A stretch of 64,000 nucleotides of DNA from Micromonospora sp. CCTCC AA 2012012 (GCF_040499845.1 NZ_CP159342.1:1984001-2048000), one strand, 5' to 3'. Positions 28,994-38,177 are shown, counted from the stretch's first letter. Notes: generated from the sequence alone by a model not told the origin. Program-made: numbers and translations.

Positions 28994-31900
28994 TCAGACC
29001 CGCTGGGCCCGGCGCGGCTGGCGGGCGATCACCGGTGCGGCGACGACCGGGCGGCGGGTCAGCTCGTCGATCGCGGTGGCCAGCCGTTCCAGCACCGGGT
29101 GGTCGAAGATCGCCCGGACCGGCACCTCGACGCCGAGCGCGCCGCGCAGCTTGAACGCCACCCGGGTGGCGAGCAGCGAGTGCCCGCCGAGGGCGAAGAA
29201 GTCGTCGTGCACCCCGGCCTTCTCCACCCCGAGCATCTCCCGCCACGCGGCGGCGACCGCCTCCTCGGTGGGGGTGCGCGGCGCGACGTACTCCCGCTCC
29301 AGGTCGGGGCGGGCGCCGTCGAAGTCGGGCAGCGCGGCGCGGTCGGTCTTGCCGTTCGGGGTGAGCGGGAACCGGTCCAGGGTGACCAGGTGGGCGGGGA
29401 CCATGTATTCGGGCAGCACCGCGCGCAGGGCGGCGGTCACCTCGGCGTCGACCACTGTCACCCCCTCGCCCGCCGGGACGAGGTACGCGACCAGGCGGGT
29501 GTCCCCGGCGATCGTGCGGGGCAGCACCACGGCGTCGGCGATCTCCGGCCGGTCGCGCAGCGCGGCCTCGATCTCGCCGGGCTCGACCCGGAAGCCACGG
29601 ATCTTGACCTGGTGGTCGGCGCGGCCGAGGAACTCCAGCTCCCCGTCGTCGGTCCACCGGGCCAGGTCCCCCGAGCGGTACATCCGCTCCTCGCCCTCGC
29701 CCGCGTAGAGGTCGGGCCGGAACCGCGCGGCGGTCAGCTCGGGCAGGTTCCGGTAGCCGAGGGTGACGCCGGGGCCGGCCACCCAGATCTCCCCGCGCAC
29801 CCCGGGCGGCACCGGCATCCCGCGCTCGTCGAGCAGATAGATGCGCAGGTCCGGCAGGGGGCGTCCGACGTTGCTGCGGACCGGGCCGGTCAGGTCGGCG
29901 CGGGTGATCCGCCGGTAGGTGGAGTGCACCGTGGTCTCGGTGATGCCGTACATGTTGACCAGGCGCGGCTGCTCGTCGCCGTACCGGTCGACCCAGGGCG
30001 CCAGCGCCGGGGTGTCCAGGTACTCGCCGGCGAAGATGACGTACCGCAGCGGCAGCCGGGGCGCGTCGTCGGCCAGGGCCGGGACCATGAACTGGCGGAA
30101 CGCCGACGGGGTCTGGCTGAACACGGTGACCCGCTCGGCGTCGAGGAGGTGCAGCAGGGACTCCGGGTCGCGGATGGTCTCGTGCGGCACGACCACCAGC
30201 CGGGCGCCGGTGCCGAGCGCACCCCACATCTCGAACACCGACACGTCGAAGGCGTACGAGTGGACCATGCTCCACGCGTCGTCGGCGGTGAACTCCATCC
30301 GGGTGCCCGCCCCGGCGACCAGCCGGGCCACGTTGGCGTGGCTGACCAGCACCCCCTTCGGGTGACCGGTGGAGCCGGAGGTGTAGATCAGATAGGCGAC
30401 GTCGTCGGGGCCGGGGCCGTCGGCCGGTGGCGTGGCCGGTCGGGCGGCGATCGCGGCGGCGTCGGTGTCGAGGTTCACCACGGTGCCGGCGAACTGCGGT
30501 GCGGAGTCGGCCGCCGCGTCGTGCGTGACCAGGGCGGTCACGTCGGCGTCGGCGAGGATCCAGCGCATCCGCTCCGCCGGGTGTCCCAGGTCCAGCGGCA
30601 CGTACGCGGCCCCGGCGGTGAGCACGCCGAGCACCCCGATCACGGTGTCCAGGGAGCGGTGCAGGCAGAGCCCGACGCGGTCGCCGGGGCGTACCCCGGA
30701 CTCGCGCAGGTGGTGGGCGAGCCGGTTGGCCCGGGTGGCCAGTTCGGCGTAGCTGAGCCGGGCGCCCTCGCAGGTCACCGCGGTGGCGGTCGGGGTCGCC
30801 GCGACGAACCGGGCGAACAGCTCGGGCAGGGCGGCGACCGGTTGCGGTTCGGTGCGGTTCCAGTCCAGCAGGATCTGTCGCCACTGGTCGGCGGGCATGA
30901 TGTCCACGTCGCCCAGCCGCAGCTCCGGGTAGCGGGTCAGGTTGGTCAGGGTGGTGGAGAACTCGTCGACCAGGCGGCGGACGGCGGCCTCGGTGAAGCG
31001 GGTCTGGTCGTAGACCATCCGGGGCACCGGCATCGCCTCGCCCGGCATGACGATCATGGTGATCGGGAAGTGCGGGCGACCGTCGTAGGTGGACTCCAGC
31101 AGCTCCACCTCGTGCAGCGCCATGTCCGGCACCGGCACATTCTCGAAGGCCAGGTCGACCTCGAACAGCGGCCGGTTGCCCGGCAGGTCGGCCAGGGCGC
31201 GCAGGTCGGTCAGGGAGATGTCGGCGTGCTCCCGGGCCTGGGCCATGTCGTTCTGCAGCTCGCGCAGCCACCCGATCAGGTCGGCGTCGTCACGGACCCG
31301 GCCACGGACCGGCATGGTGGCCAGCATCGGCCCCATGATGCGTTCGCTGCCGGTGAGCGTCGGCGGGCGCTGGGTGCCGGTGGAGCCGACGAGGACGTCC
31401 GCCCGGCCCAGGTGGCGACTCAGCACGATCATCCAGGCGCCCTGCATGAGGGTGTTCAGCGTCAGCCCGTGTTCCCGGCCGAACGCGGTCAGCGGCGGGA
31501 TCAGCTCCAGCAGTTCCGGGGTGGGCAGCACGGCGTGGGTTGGCTCGCCCGCCGGCAGCGGCCCGACCGGGGCGGGGCCCAGCTCCAGCGCGTCCGGGGC
31601 GGAGTAGCCGGCCAGGTGCTCCCGCCAGAACGCCTCGGTGGTGGTCCGGTCCTGCCGGGCCCACCAGGACAGGTACGACCGGTACGGCCGGGCCGGCGGC
31701 AGGTCCGCCGCCCCGCCGGTGGCGAACGCGTTGTACAGGGCGGTCAGCTCGGCGAAGGCCAGCCCGAACGACCAGCCGTCCATCAGCAGGTGGGAGAAGC
31801 TCCAGAAGAACTCCCACTCGTCGTCGGCGAAGCGGATCAGTCTGGCCCGCATCAGCGGCGCGTCGGCGTAGTCGAAACCGGTCATCCGGTCGTCGTGGGC

Positions 31901-32221
31901 GAAGTGGGCGTACCGCTCGGCCTGCCCGGCCGGGTCGGCGTCGCGCCAGTCCAGCACCTCGATCGGGAACTCCACGTCCCGGTGCACCACCTGGAGGGCC
32001 TTGTCGACGCCCTCCCAGTGGAAGCTGGTCCGCAGCACCGCGTGCCGGTCCACGATGGCCTGCCACGCCGCCCGGTAGGCGGCCACGTCCAGCGCCCCGC
32101 GCATCCGCATGGTGACCTGTTCCAGATAGATGCCGCTGCCGGGCGAGTACAGGTTGTGGAAGAGCAGCCCCTCCTGGATGGGGGACAGCTCGTAGACGTC
32201 CTCGATGCCCTCGTGCTCCAT
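28994..32221 (-). CDS. Single-module NRPS: C-A-PCP
   Basis: A protein of 1075 residues with a full N-terminal condensation domain (SHLLMDGWS; the usual first His is Ser143, the catalytic second His is His144, Asp148), an adenylation domain (YTSGSTGHPKG, about 480-960) and a carrier with Ser1015 (GGHSLL). A leading C domain means it accepts an acyl or peptidyl donor. The free ACP and FAAL encoded at 35.7-38.2 kb are the obvious lipid donor, as with the DptE/DptF pair of daptomycin. The code reads DVFSIAMVH, the same as module 3 of the next NRPS, so both probably load the same residue. The ATG overlaps the stop of the acyltransferase-like gene by one base (TGATG) and follows GGGAGGAG. A basic tail follows the carrier and may be a docking segment. 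Confidence 0.95.
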   Translation of the reverse strand: MEHEGIEDVYELSPIQEGLLFHNLYSPGSGIYLEQVTMRMRGALDVAAYRAAWQAIVDRHAVLRTSFHWEGVDKALQVVHRDVEFPIEVLDWRDADPAGQAERYAHFAHDDRMTGFDYADAPLMRARLIRFADDEWEFFWSFSHLLMDGWSFGLAFAELTALYNAFATGGAADLPPARPYRSYLSWWARQDRTTTEAFWREHLAGYSAPDALELGPAPVGPLPAGEPTHAVLPTPELLELIPPLTAFGREHGLTLNTLMQGAWMIVLSRHLGRADVLVGSTGTQRPPTLTGSERIMGPMLATMPVRGRVRDDADLIGWLRELQNDMAQAREHADISLTDLRALADLPGNRPLFEVDLAFENVPVPDMALHEVELLESTYDGRPHFPITMIVMPGEAMPVPRMVYDQTRFTEAAVRRLVDEFSTTLTNLTRYPELRLGDVDIMPADQWRQILLDWNRTEPQPVAALPELFARFVAATPTATAVTCEGARLSYAELATRANRLAHHLRESGVRPGDRVGLCLHRSLDTVIGVLGVLTAGAAYVPLDLGHPAERMRWILADADVTALVTHDAAADSAPQFAGTVVNLDTDAAAIAARPATPPADGPGPDDVAYLIYTSGSTGHPKGVLVSHANVARLVAGAGTRMEFTADDAWSMVHSYAFDVSVFEMWGALGTGARLVVVPHETIRDPESLLHLLDAERVTVFSQTPSAFRQFMVPALADDAPRLPLRYVIFAGEYLDTPALAPWVDRYGDEQPRLVNMYGITETTVHSTYRRITRADLTGPVRSNVGRPLPDLRIYLLDERGMPVPPGVRGEIWVAGPGVTLGYRNLPELTAARFRPDLYAGEGEERMYRSGDLARWTDDGELEFLGRADHQVKIRGFRVEPGEIEAALRDRPEIADAVVLPRTIAGDTRLVAYLVPAGEGVTVVDAEVTAALRAVLPEYMVPAHLVTLDRFPLTPNGKTDRAALPDFDGARPDLEREYVAPRTPTEEAVAAAWREMLGVEKAGVHDDFFALGGHSLLATRVAFKLRGALGVEVPVRAIFDHPVLERLATAIDELTRRPVVAAPVIARQPRRAQRV

Positions 32222-33300
32222 CAGCGTCTCCTCCCGGGCCGGGGCACGCCGGCTTCCGTCTGGTCGGGCAGGTGGGGTGAGTCCCGTCGGGCGGCACCGG
32301 CGAGCAGCGCCCGTACCGCGCGGACGGGATCGGGGTGGGGCGTCGGCCGGCCGTCGGCGTCGGCGGGCAGGATGGCCCGCGCCGGCAGGTCGGGGGTGAT
32401 CTGGCGGAGCAGTCCGGTGAGCGTGCCGCCGGGTCCGACCTCCACCAGCCGGTCCCCCGGGCCGAGCTGAGCGGCGGCGTCGGCGAAGCGCACCGGGTGC
32501 AGCGGCTGGCGCAGCCAGTGCTCCCGGTCGACGGCCTCGTCGGCGCTGACGGGGCGACCGCTGACGCTGCTCAGCCAGCGGATCCGTGGGGCGTGGGGGG
32601 TGACTCCGACCAGCGCCGCCGCCACCGGTCCGAGCCGGGACGGCACGTCGTCGGGGTGTCCGGCGACCGGTGCCGCCGGCCGGTGGCAGGTGACGTAGAG
32701 CTGGGCGAGGTCGCGTTCCCAGCGCCGCAGCTCGGCCTCCGGCCCGGCGACGACGCAGGACTCCGGGGTGTCCACGGCGACCAGCCGCACGCCGGGGGGC
32801 AGCTGCCGGGTCACGTCCTCGGGGGGCAGCCCGACGCTCATCGTGGCGGTCGGCGGCAGGTCGGCGGCGAGCCGGCCGTAGGCGACGGCCAGCCGCAGCG
32901 CGTCCGCCGGGTCGAGGACCCCGGCCGCGCAGGCGGCGGTGACCTCGCCGCTGCCGTACCCGACGACCGTGTCGGGGGTCAGCCCGGCGTCGGCGAGCAG
33001 CCGGGTCAGGGCGTGCGCCAGGACGAAGAGCGCCGGGTCGGCGGCGTCGGCCGGTACCGCGCCGCCGGGCGGCCCGAACAGCACCGCGTGCACCCGGCCG
33101 GCCAGCGGAGGGTCCAGCGTGGCGAGCGCCCGGTCCACCTCGGCCCGGACCACCGGTGCGGCGTACGGGGCGCGTGCCATGCCGGTGACGGCGGCGGCCC
33201 GCCCAGGGAAGAGGAACACCAGGCGGGTACGCCTCTGCCGCGCCGGGCCGGCGATGAGCGCCCCGCCCGGCGCGGTGATGGTCGGCGGCGTCTCGGTCAT
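32221..33300 (-). CDS. Degenerate acyltransferase (FabD/AT-like) protein
   Basis: A stand-alone protein of 359 residues with the fold signatures of malonyl-CoA:ACP acyltransferases: VFLFPG near the start and a C-terminal EVGPGGTLTGLL motif. The nucleophile elbow, normally GHSxGE, reads G114-Y-G-S-G-E119, so the catalytic Ser position is Gly and the oxyanion-side His is Tyr. The downstream HAFH-type motif is also not recognisable. It is the first gene of the leftward NRPS series and overlaps the next gene by one base, so it is expressed with the synthetases. It may be a catalytically dead partner or a chain-editing homologue with a shifted serine (Ser117). The ATG at 33300 is preceded by GAGAGGGG. 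Confidence 0.8.
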   Translation of the reverse strand: MTETPPTITAPGGALIAGPARQRRTRLVFLFPGRAAAVTGMARAPYAAPVVRAEVDRALATLDPPLAGRVHAVLFGPPGGAVPADAADPALFVLAHALTRLLADAGLTPDTVVGYGSGEVTAACAAGVLDPADALRLAVAYGRLAADLPPTATMSVGLPPEDVTRQLPPGVRLVAVDTPESCVVAGPEAELRRWERDLAQLYVTCHRPAAPVAGHPDDVPSRLGPVAAALVGVTPHAPRIRWLSSVSGRPVSADEAVDREHWLRQPLHPVRFADAAAQLGPGDRLVEVGPGGTLTGLLRQITPDLPARAILPADADGRPTPHPDPVRAVRALLAGAARRDSPHLPDQTEAGVPRPGRRR

Positions 33301-33445
33301 CGGGTCCCCTCTCCGCCGTACGCGTCGCCGGTCGGGCCGGCGGACGGCGTCGGTCGCCGCGGCGCCGCCCGTCGATCACGTTGCCGCCCGGGTCCCGGGC
33401 GGGCCGCCCTCGGACGGAGACTCCGCCCGGGCACGGTCCGGCGGG

Positions 33446-33481
33446 GTCGGGCGGCAGTGCCCGAACGGCTACCCGCCCGAC
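33446..33481. promoter_or_regulatory. Inverted repeat upstream of the NRPS operon
   Basis: Arms GTCGGGCGG (33446-33454) and CCGCCCGAC (33473-33481) flank 18 bases that include a diverged copy of the locus-wide element (GTGCCCG, CGG, TACCC). It lies between the dioxygenase stop and the first NRPS-operon gene, so it may be an operator or a terminator. Confidence 0.4.
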
Positions 33482-33484
33482 CGG

Positions 33485-34252
33485 TCACAGCTGCGTCCGC
33501 CACTGCCACAGCTCCGGGAAGAAGCGCTCGTCCCGCCGGGACCGCAGGTACGCCACCCCGGCGGAGCCGCCGGTGCCGGGCTTGTGCCCGATCAGCCGCT
33601 CGACCGCCAGCGCGTGCCGGGCCCGCCACATCGCCCACGCCTCGTCGTGGTCGAGCAGCGCCTCGGCGACCGCGAGCAGCGCGCTGTCCGGCCGTCCGCT
33701 GTGCAGCAGCCGGACCGGATCGGTCACCCCGTGGCGGTGCAGCAGGCTCCGGAAGGTCTCGGCGAGGCTCGGTTCCCGCAGCCGCCGGTCGAGCCGCGCG
33801 GCGGCGGCGCTGCCCGGCGGCGCGACCACCGCGTGGCCCCGGCCGCGCAGGCCAGAGAGGTACTCGATCTCCCGGTAGCGCACCGACTGGAAGCCGCTCG
33901 CGGTGCCCAGGTGCGGGCGGAGGCCGGCGAACCCGGCTGGGCTGATCGTGGTCAGGGTGTCGAGCTGGGTGACCAGCAGCCGGTCCACCGCCACCACCCG
34001 CCGCAGCCGGTGCAGGGCCTCGGGCAGGGCGTCGGCGTGCAGCGCGGTCCGGGCCGCCACCAGCTCGTGCACGATCAGCTCGAACCACACCTCGAACGCC
34101 TGGTGGACCAGGACGAAGAACCGTCCGTCCGGGTGGTCCGGCACCTGTTCGGTGGCCGCCAGCAACGCGTCGAGGTGCAGGAAGGTCGAGTAGTCGGCGG
34201 GTGCCGGCGCGACCACCGCCGACTCCGCACGCGGGTCCTGGTGGATGGTCAT
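33485..34252 (-). CDS. kynA: Tryptophan 2,3-dioxygenase
   Basis: A heme dioxygenase of 255 residues that opens the indole ring of L-tryptophan to N-formylkynurenine. Family motifs are intact: FFVLVHQAFEVWFELI near the N-terminus (heme and substrate pocket), LRPHLGTASGFQSVRYRE in the middle, and HKPGTGGSAGVAYL near the C-terminus. The ATG overlaps the stop of the alanine racemase gene by 4 bases (ATGA). The same enzyme type occurs in daptomycin (DptJ), actinomycin and thiocoraline loci, where it diverts tryptophan to kynurenine-derived building blocks. With kynureninase 10 kb away the expected local product is anthranilate or its hydroxylated form. No kynurenine formamidase is visible in the window. 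Confidence 0.95.
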   Translation of the reverse strand: MTIHQDPRAESAVVAPAPADYSTFLHLDALLAATEQVPDHPDGRFFVLVHQAFEVWFELIVHELVAARTALHADALPEALHRLRRVVAVDRLLVTQLDTLTTISPAGFAGLRPHLGTASGFQSVRYREIEYLSGLRGRGHAVVAPPGSAAAARLDRRLREPSLAETFRSLLHRHGVTDPVRLLHSGRPDSALLAVAEALLDHDEAWAMWRARHALAVERLIGHKPGTGGSAGVAYLRSRRDERFFPELWQWRTQL

Positions 34253-35367
34253 GGCAGGCCGCCTCCTCGGTAGACCCGGCGCACCCGGGGGCCGACCCGG
34301 GTGAGCAGTTCGTTGGGAATGGTGTCGGCGGCCGCCGCCCACTCGGCCAGGGTCGGCTCGCCCGAGGTGCCCGGCCCGAACAGGACCACGGAGTCGCCGG
34401 CGGTCACCGGGGCGTCGGGGACGTCCAGCACGAACTGGTCCATGCAGACCCGGCCGCTGATCCGCCGTCGCCGCCCGGCCAGCAGCACCTCGGCGCGGTT
34501 GCCGGCGGCGCGCGGCACCCCGTCGGCGTACCCGGCGGCGACCAGCGCCAGGGTGGTCGGGCCGGGGGTGACGTACTCGTGGCCGTAGGAGACCGGCGTC
34601 CCGCCGGGGACCTGGCGGGCCAGCACCACGGGCGCGCGCAGGGTCATCGCCGGCACGAGCGGCACCGGCGGCGGCACCGGCAACGGGTTGATGCCGTAGA
34701 TCGCGATGCCGGGCCGGATCAGGTCGTACGCGGCCGCCGGCACGGCCAACGCGCCGGCCGAGTTCGCCAGGTGCCGCAGCCGGGGGACCACGCCGTGCGC
34801 CGCGGCCACCTCCAGCGCCTCGTCGAAGAGGGCCACCTGCCGGTCGGTGGACGGGTGACCCGGTCGGTCGGCGTTGGCCAGGTGACTCCACACGCCCACC
34901 ACGTCCAGCTCCTCCCCGGCCGTCTTCCCGGCGGCGAGGACCAGGTCGGGCCAGCGGTCCCGGGTGGCGCCGGCGCGGGCGCAGCCGGTGTCGACCTTGA
35001 GGTGCACCCGGGCGGGCCGGCCGACCCGGCGGGCCGCGGCGATCAGGTCGTCGAGGGTGCCGGGGTCGGAGACGGAGAGGTCGACGTCGGCCCGAACGGC
35101 CGGGTCCAGCTCCTCACCGGGGCGGGGCAGCCAGCAGAGCACCGGGGCGGTGATGCCCGCGGCCCGCAACGCCATCGCCTCCGGCAGGTACGCCACCCCG
35201 AGCCAGGTGGCACCGGCGTCGAGGGCGGCCCGGGCGACGGGGACCAGGCCGTGGCCGTACCCGTCGGCCTTGACCACCGCCATCACCTCGACCCGGCGCA
35301 GTCGGCGCAGGACGGAGACGTTGTGCGCGACGGCCCCCAGATCGATCTCCGCTTCGCACCCGACCAT
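34249..35367 (-). CDS. alr: Alanine racemase
   Basis: A fold-type III PLP racemase of 372 residues, the normal length for Alr. The PLP lysine is in VVKADGYGHG near residue 30; the second-half motifs GYADGVPR, SGRVCMDQ and the usual C-terminal region are present. It interconverts L- and D-alanine and possibly D-serine. It shares an operon with tryptophan dioxygenase (4-base overlap) and diverges from the free ACP gene. In this context it may supply D-alanine to an NRPS module, which fits the absence of an intact epimerization domain, as with the racemase that feeds cyclosporin synthetase. It could also be a spare, resistance-conferring copy. Start chosen at the ATG at 35367, giving the family's usual N-terminus. 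Confidence 0.92.
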   Translation of the reverse strand: MVGCEAEIDLGAVAHNVSVLRRLRRVEVMAVVKADGYGHGLVPVARAALDAGATWLGVAYLPEAMALRAAGITAPVLCWLPRPGEELDPAVRADVDLSVSDPGTLDDLIAAARRVGRPARVHLKVDTGCARAGATRDRWPDLVLAAGKTAGEELDVVGVWSHLANADRPGHPSTDRQVALFDEALEVAAAHGVVPRLRHLANSAGALAVPAAAYDLIRPGIAIYGINPLPVPPPVPLVPAMTLRAPVVLARQVPGGTPVSYGHEYVTPGPTTLALVAAGYADGVPRAAGNRAEVLLAGRRRRISGRVCMDQFVLDVPDAPVTAGDSVVLFGPGTSGEPTLAEWAAAADTIPNELLTRVGPRVRRVYRGGGLP

Positions 35368-35682
35368 GCGGCGAGTCTGTCGACCCGCCCGGGACGGCGC
35401 AGTGCCTGATCGGGCCGTCCGAGGTGAGGGCCCGCGTGGCCGGCGGCGCAGGGCGGCACGGGGTTCGCCGGTGGCCGGCGCACCGGGGGTGCCGGCACGA
35501 TCCGGCACCCCGACCGGGCCCGGTCGGGTACTCCGACCGCGACGGTCGACCGGTGGCGGCGAAGTGGGTCCCTCTTCCGGGGGTCCGGGTTCCCGACGGC
35601 GGGCCTAGCGTCCGGGATGCGGCCCACCGTCCGAGGTGGGCCGGACGACGGATCCGCTCGTGGCAACCGGTGGGAGCGTGGG
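35368..35682. promoter_or_regulatory. Divergent promoter region alr / ACP with palindromes
   Basis: No gene is seen in this 315-bp gap. It contains a perfect 20-bp palindrome at 35509-35528 (CCCGACCGGGCCCGGTCGGG). An overlapping copy of the locus-wide element lies at 35516-35540, with arms GTCGG/CCGAC around 35523-35537. The placement between two divergent operons suggests a shared operator controlling both. Confidence 0.55.
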
Positions 35683-35931
35683 ATGGACGAACAACAGGCG
35701 ATGGAGCTGGTCACCCGGCTGGTGGCCCGGGGCCGCGGGGTGGACCCCCGGGCGCTGGAACCCGGCACCAATCTGGTGGACGACCTGGGATTCGACTCCC
35801 TGGACGCCTCCGAACTGCTCGCCGCACTGCACAGCGAGACCGGCACCCAGCTGCCGCTGTCCGACCTGTCCGAGCTGCGCACGATCGGCGACATCGGTCG
35901 CGCGCTGAGCACCGAGGAGGTTGCCCGGTGA
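35683..35931 (+). CDS. Acyl carrier protein
   Basis: A free-standing carrier of 82 residues with the phosphopantetheine site in DDLGFDSLDASEL (Ser about 46) and the usual acidic character. It is followed directly, with a GTGA overlap, by the ferritin-like gene and then by a fatty acyl-AMP ligase. This makes it the likely carrier on which an acyl chain is activated, modified and handed to the first NRPS condensation domain. The ATG at 35683 is preceded by GGTGGGAG. Confidence 0.93.
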   Translation: MDEQQAMELVTRLVARGRGVDPRALEPGTNLVDDLGFDSLDASELLAALHSETGTQLPLSDLSELRTIGDIGRALSTEEVAR

Positions 35932-36482
35932 TCGGCGTCAGCGGCCGGCACATCGACCCCGAGGACCCGGTCTGGATCCTCAACCAGTACCGGGCGGCGG
36001 AGGTGCACGGCGCCGGGGCCATCATGCGGATGGCCCGGTTGGCCGACACCGCCCAGCTGCGCAGCGACCTCTCCCGCCACCTGCGGGACGAGGCGGTGCA
36101 CGCATGGCTGTGGACCCGGGCCATCGAGGACTTCGGCGGTGAGGTGGCGGAGGTGGCGCAGCCGTACCAGGCGCGGCTGTCGGCGCACTTCGGCATCCCG
36201 AAGACGCTCACCGACATGCTGGCGCTGACCCTGGTCTCGGAGAAGCGGGGCCTGGCCGAGTACGAGCTGCACGTCGACCAGACGGACCTGCCGCACGCGG
36301 TACGCCGCCCGTTGCGGGCGATCATCCGCGACGAGGCGTGGCACGTGTCGTACATCGAGGAGGCGCTGCGGGAGCGGGCCCGCCGGGACCGGCAGGTCAA
36401 CGACATCATCGAGCGCGCCGAGCGGGCGGACGTGCTGGCCGTGGCCGAACTGGAGACCGAGGTGGCGGCCACCGACCGGTGA
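35928..36482 (+). CDS. Ferritin-like diiron-type protein
   Basis: A protein of 184 residues, predicted all-helical, with the Glu and ExxH pattern of diiron four-helix bundles: a Glu near residue 24 (AAEVHGAG), DEAVHAW, an internal Glu in SEKRGLAEY, and DEAWHVSY. Such proteins bind two irons and activate O2. I do not recognise a specific family. Its position between an ACP and a FAAL, with 4-base overlaps on the 5' side and with the chosen FAAL start on the 3' side, suggests oxidation, hydroxylation or desaturation of an ACP-bound acyl chain. That is inference from context. The start codon is GTG. Confidence 0.8.
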   Translation: MIGVSGRHIDPEDPVWILNQYRAAEVHGAGAIMRMARLADTAQLRSDLSRHLRDEAVHAWLWTRAIEDFGGEVAEVAQPYQARLSAHFGIPKTLTDMLALTLVSEKRGLAEYELHVDQTDLPHAVRRPLRAIIRDEAWHVSYIEEALRERARRDRQVNDIIERAERADVLAVAELETEVAATDR

Positions 36483-38173
36483 GCCGCCGCCCGGGTGCCG
36501 GCGCGACCACCACGGCGGCCGGTCCCACCCCAGCCCCGACGACGATTGGCGAGCCCGTGACCCAGCTCGATCTTCCCCCCTCCGCCGCCGTCACCTGGCC
36601 GGACAGCTACGCCACCGCGCCGGGCCTGTCACTCGAGGAGATCGTCCGCCCGTACGGGTCGTCGACGACGATCACCTTCGTGGCCGGCGACGGCACCCGC
36701 GACACGGCCCGTTACGACGTGCTGGCCCGGCGGATCGCCTTCGGCGCGCACCGGTTGCGGGCGGCCGGCCTGCGCCCCGGTGACCCGGTGGCGGTCACCC
36801 TGGCCAACGACCTGCCGACGGTGACCGCCGCGTTGGCCGTCTGGGCCGCCGGCGGCACCCTGGTCTCGCTCCCCCCGCCGCCGCGCCGGGGCCGGGAGGA
36901 GCACGCGGCCCGGTTCGGCGCGGTGCTCGACGCGATGGACTGCCGGCTGCACCTCACCGACACGGCCGACGCGGTGCCGTCGACCGGCCGGATGCGGGCG
37001 GTGCCGATCGCCGCCCTGCAGGGCGAGGACCGCGTCGCCGACCCGGAACCGACCGTGCCGCGCACCGCCCTGGTGCAGTTCACCTCGGGCAGCCTCGGCT
37101 CCCCGAAGGGCGTGGCGGTACGCGGCGACGTCTTCGCCGGGCACCTCAAGATGATCAGCCGCTGCTTCGACCTGGACCCGGCGCGGGACACGGTGGCGAC
37201 CTGGCTGCCGCTCTACCACGACCTCGGTTTCGTGTGCTTCTTCGGCTCGGCGCTCTACGCCCGGACCACCCAGACGCACGCCGACCCGACGTCGTTCGTG
37301 CTGGACCCGTCCCGCTGGTTGACGATGCTGGCGCGGGAGCGCGCCACGGTCAGCGGCGCACCCAACTTCGGTTTCCGGCTGGCCGCCCGGGTCCCGTACC
37401 CGGACGGGCTGGACCTGTCGGGGATGCGCGCCTGCCTCAACGCCGCCGAGCGGGTGATCTGGCCGGACCTGCTCGACTTCCACCGGGTGGCCGGGCCGCT
37501 CGGTTTCCCGTGGGAGGCGATCATGCCGGCGTACGGGTTGGCCGAGGGCACCGTGGGGGTGTCCTGCACCCCGCTGGGCCGGGGGCCGGTGCACGGGCCG
37601 GACGGGCACGTCTCCCTCGGCCCGCCGCTGCCCGGTAACCGGTACACGGTCGCGCCCGGTGAGCGGCCGGGAAGTCTGCTGCTCGACTCCGACTGGCTCT
37701 TCGAGGGCTACTGGACCGCCGACGGTTTCCAGGAGCGTGCGCCGGGCCCGTTCGACACCGACGACGCCGCCTTCGTCCACGACGGGGAGTTGTACGTCAT
37801 CGGCCGGCGGGCGGACGTCGCCTCCGTCTCCGGGCACAACGTCTTCGCCGAGGACGTCGAGGCGGTGGCCCTGGGCACCGCCGGGCCGGCCCTGCTGGGC
37901 TGCGCGGCCTTCAAGCACCGCGGCGAGGCCGGTGAGCGGTTCGGGCTGGTGCTGGAGGTGTCGCCGCGCGCCCGCGAGGTGGCGCCCGAGCTGGCCCGGG
38001 CGGCACGGCGGTCGGTGACCGAGGCGCTCGGCACCCGACCGGCGCCGGTCCTGGTGGTGCAGCAGGGGGCGATCCCCCGCACCACCTCCGGCAAGCCCCG
38101 CCGGTCGGTGCTGCGCGACGCGGTCCTCGGCGCGGAACTGCCGCCGCGTCGCGTCCTCACCACGTTGGCCTGA
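36479..38173 (+). CDS. Fatty acyl-AMP ligase (FAAL)
   Basis: An adenylate-forming enzyme of about 564 residues that activates a fatty acid as acyl-AMP and loads it on a carrier protein. Motifs: QFTSGSLGSPKGV (P-loop), WLPLYHDLG, CLNAAERV and GLAEGTVG, all of FAAL type rather than acyl-CoA ligase type. It is the second FAAL in the locus; the other is fused to an NRPS. Genes upstream are a carrier and a ferritin-like protein. Start is uncertain: GTG at 36479 overlaps the previous stop (GTGA) as elsewhere in this operon, while GTG at 36557 is an in-frame alternative without a clear ribosome site. It is convergent with the acyl-CoA dehydrogenase gene across a strong hairpin. Confidence 0.9.
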   Translation: MSRRPGAGATTTAAGPTPAPTTIGEPVTQLDLPPSAAVTWPDSYATAPGLSLEEIVRPYGSSTTITFVAGDGTRDTARYDVLARRIAFGAHRLRAAGLRPGDPVAVTLANDLPTVTAALAVWAAGGTLVSLPPPPRRGREEHAARFGAVLDAMDCRLHLTDTADAVPSTGRMRAVPIAALQGEDRVADPEPTVPRTALVQFTSGSLGSPKGVAVRGDVFAGHLKMISRCFDLDPARDTVATWLPLYHDLGFVCFFGSALYARTTQTHADPTSFVLDPSRWLTMLARERATVSGAPNFGFRLAARVPYPDGLDLSGMRACLNAAERVIWPDLLDFHRVAGPLGFPWEAIMPAYGLAEGTVGVSCTPLGRGPVHGPDGHVSLGPPLPGNRYTVAPGERPGSLLLDSDWLFEGYWTADGFQERAPGPFDTDDAAFVHDGELYVIGRRADVASVSGHNVFAEDVEAVALGTAGPALLGCAAFKHRGEAGERFGLVLEVSPRAREVAPELARAARRSVTEALGTRPAPVLVVQQGAIPRTTSGKPRRSVLRDAVLGAELPPRRVLTTLA

Positions 38174-38177
38174 AGCG

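Noticed and set aside
22133..32470. Rightward open frame of more than 3400 codons
   Set aside because: It is antisense to the NRPS genes, with repetitive Gly/Val/Gln/Arg composition and no domain; a GC-skew artefact.
35283..36344. Leftward open frame over the ACP and ferritin-like genes
   Set aside because: It has no ribosome site and no recognisable sequence, while the rightward frames encode clear ACP and diiron motifs.
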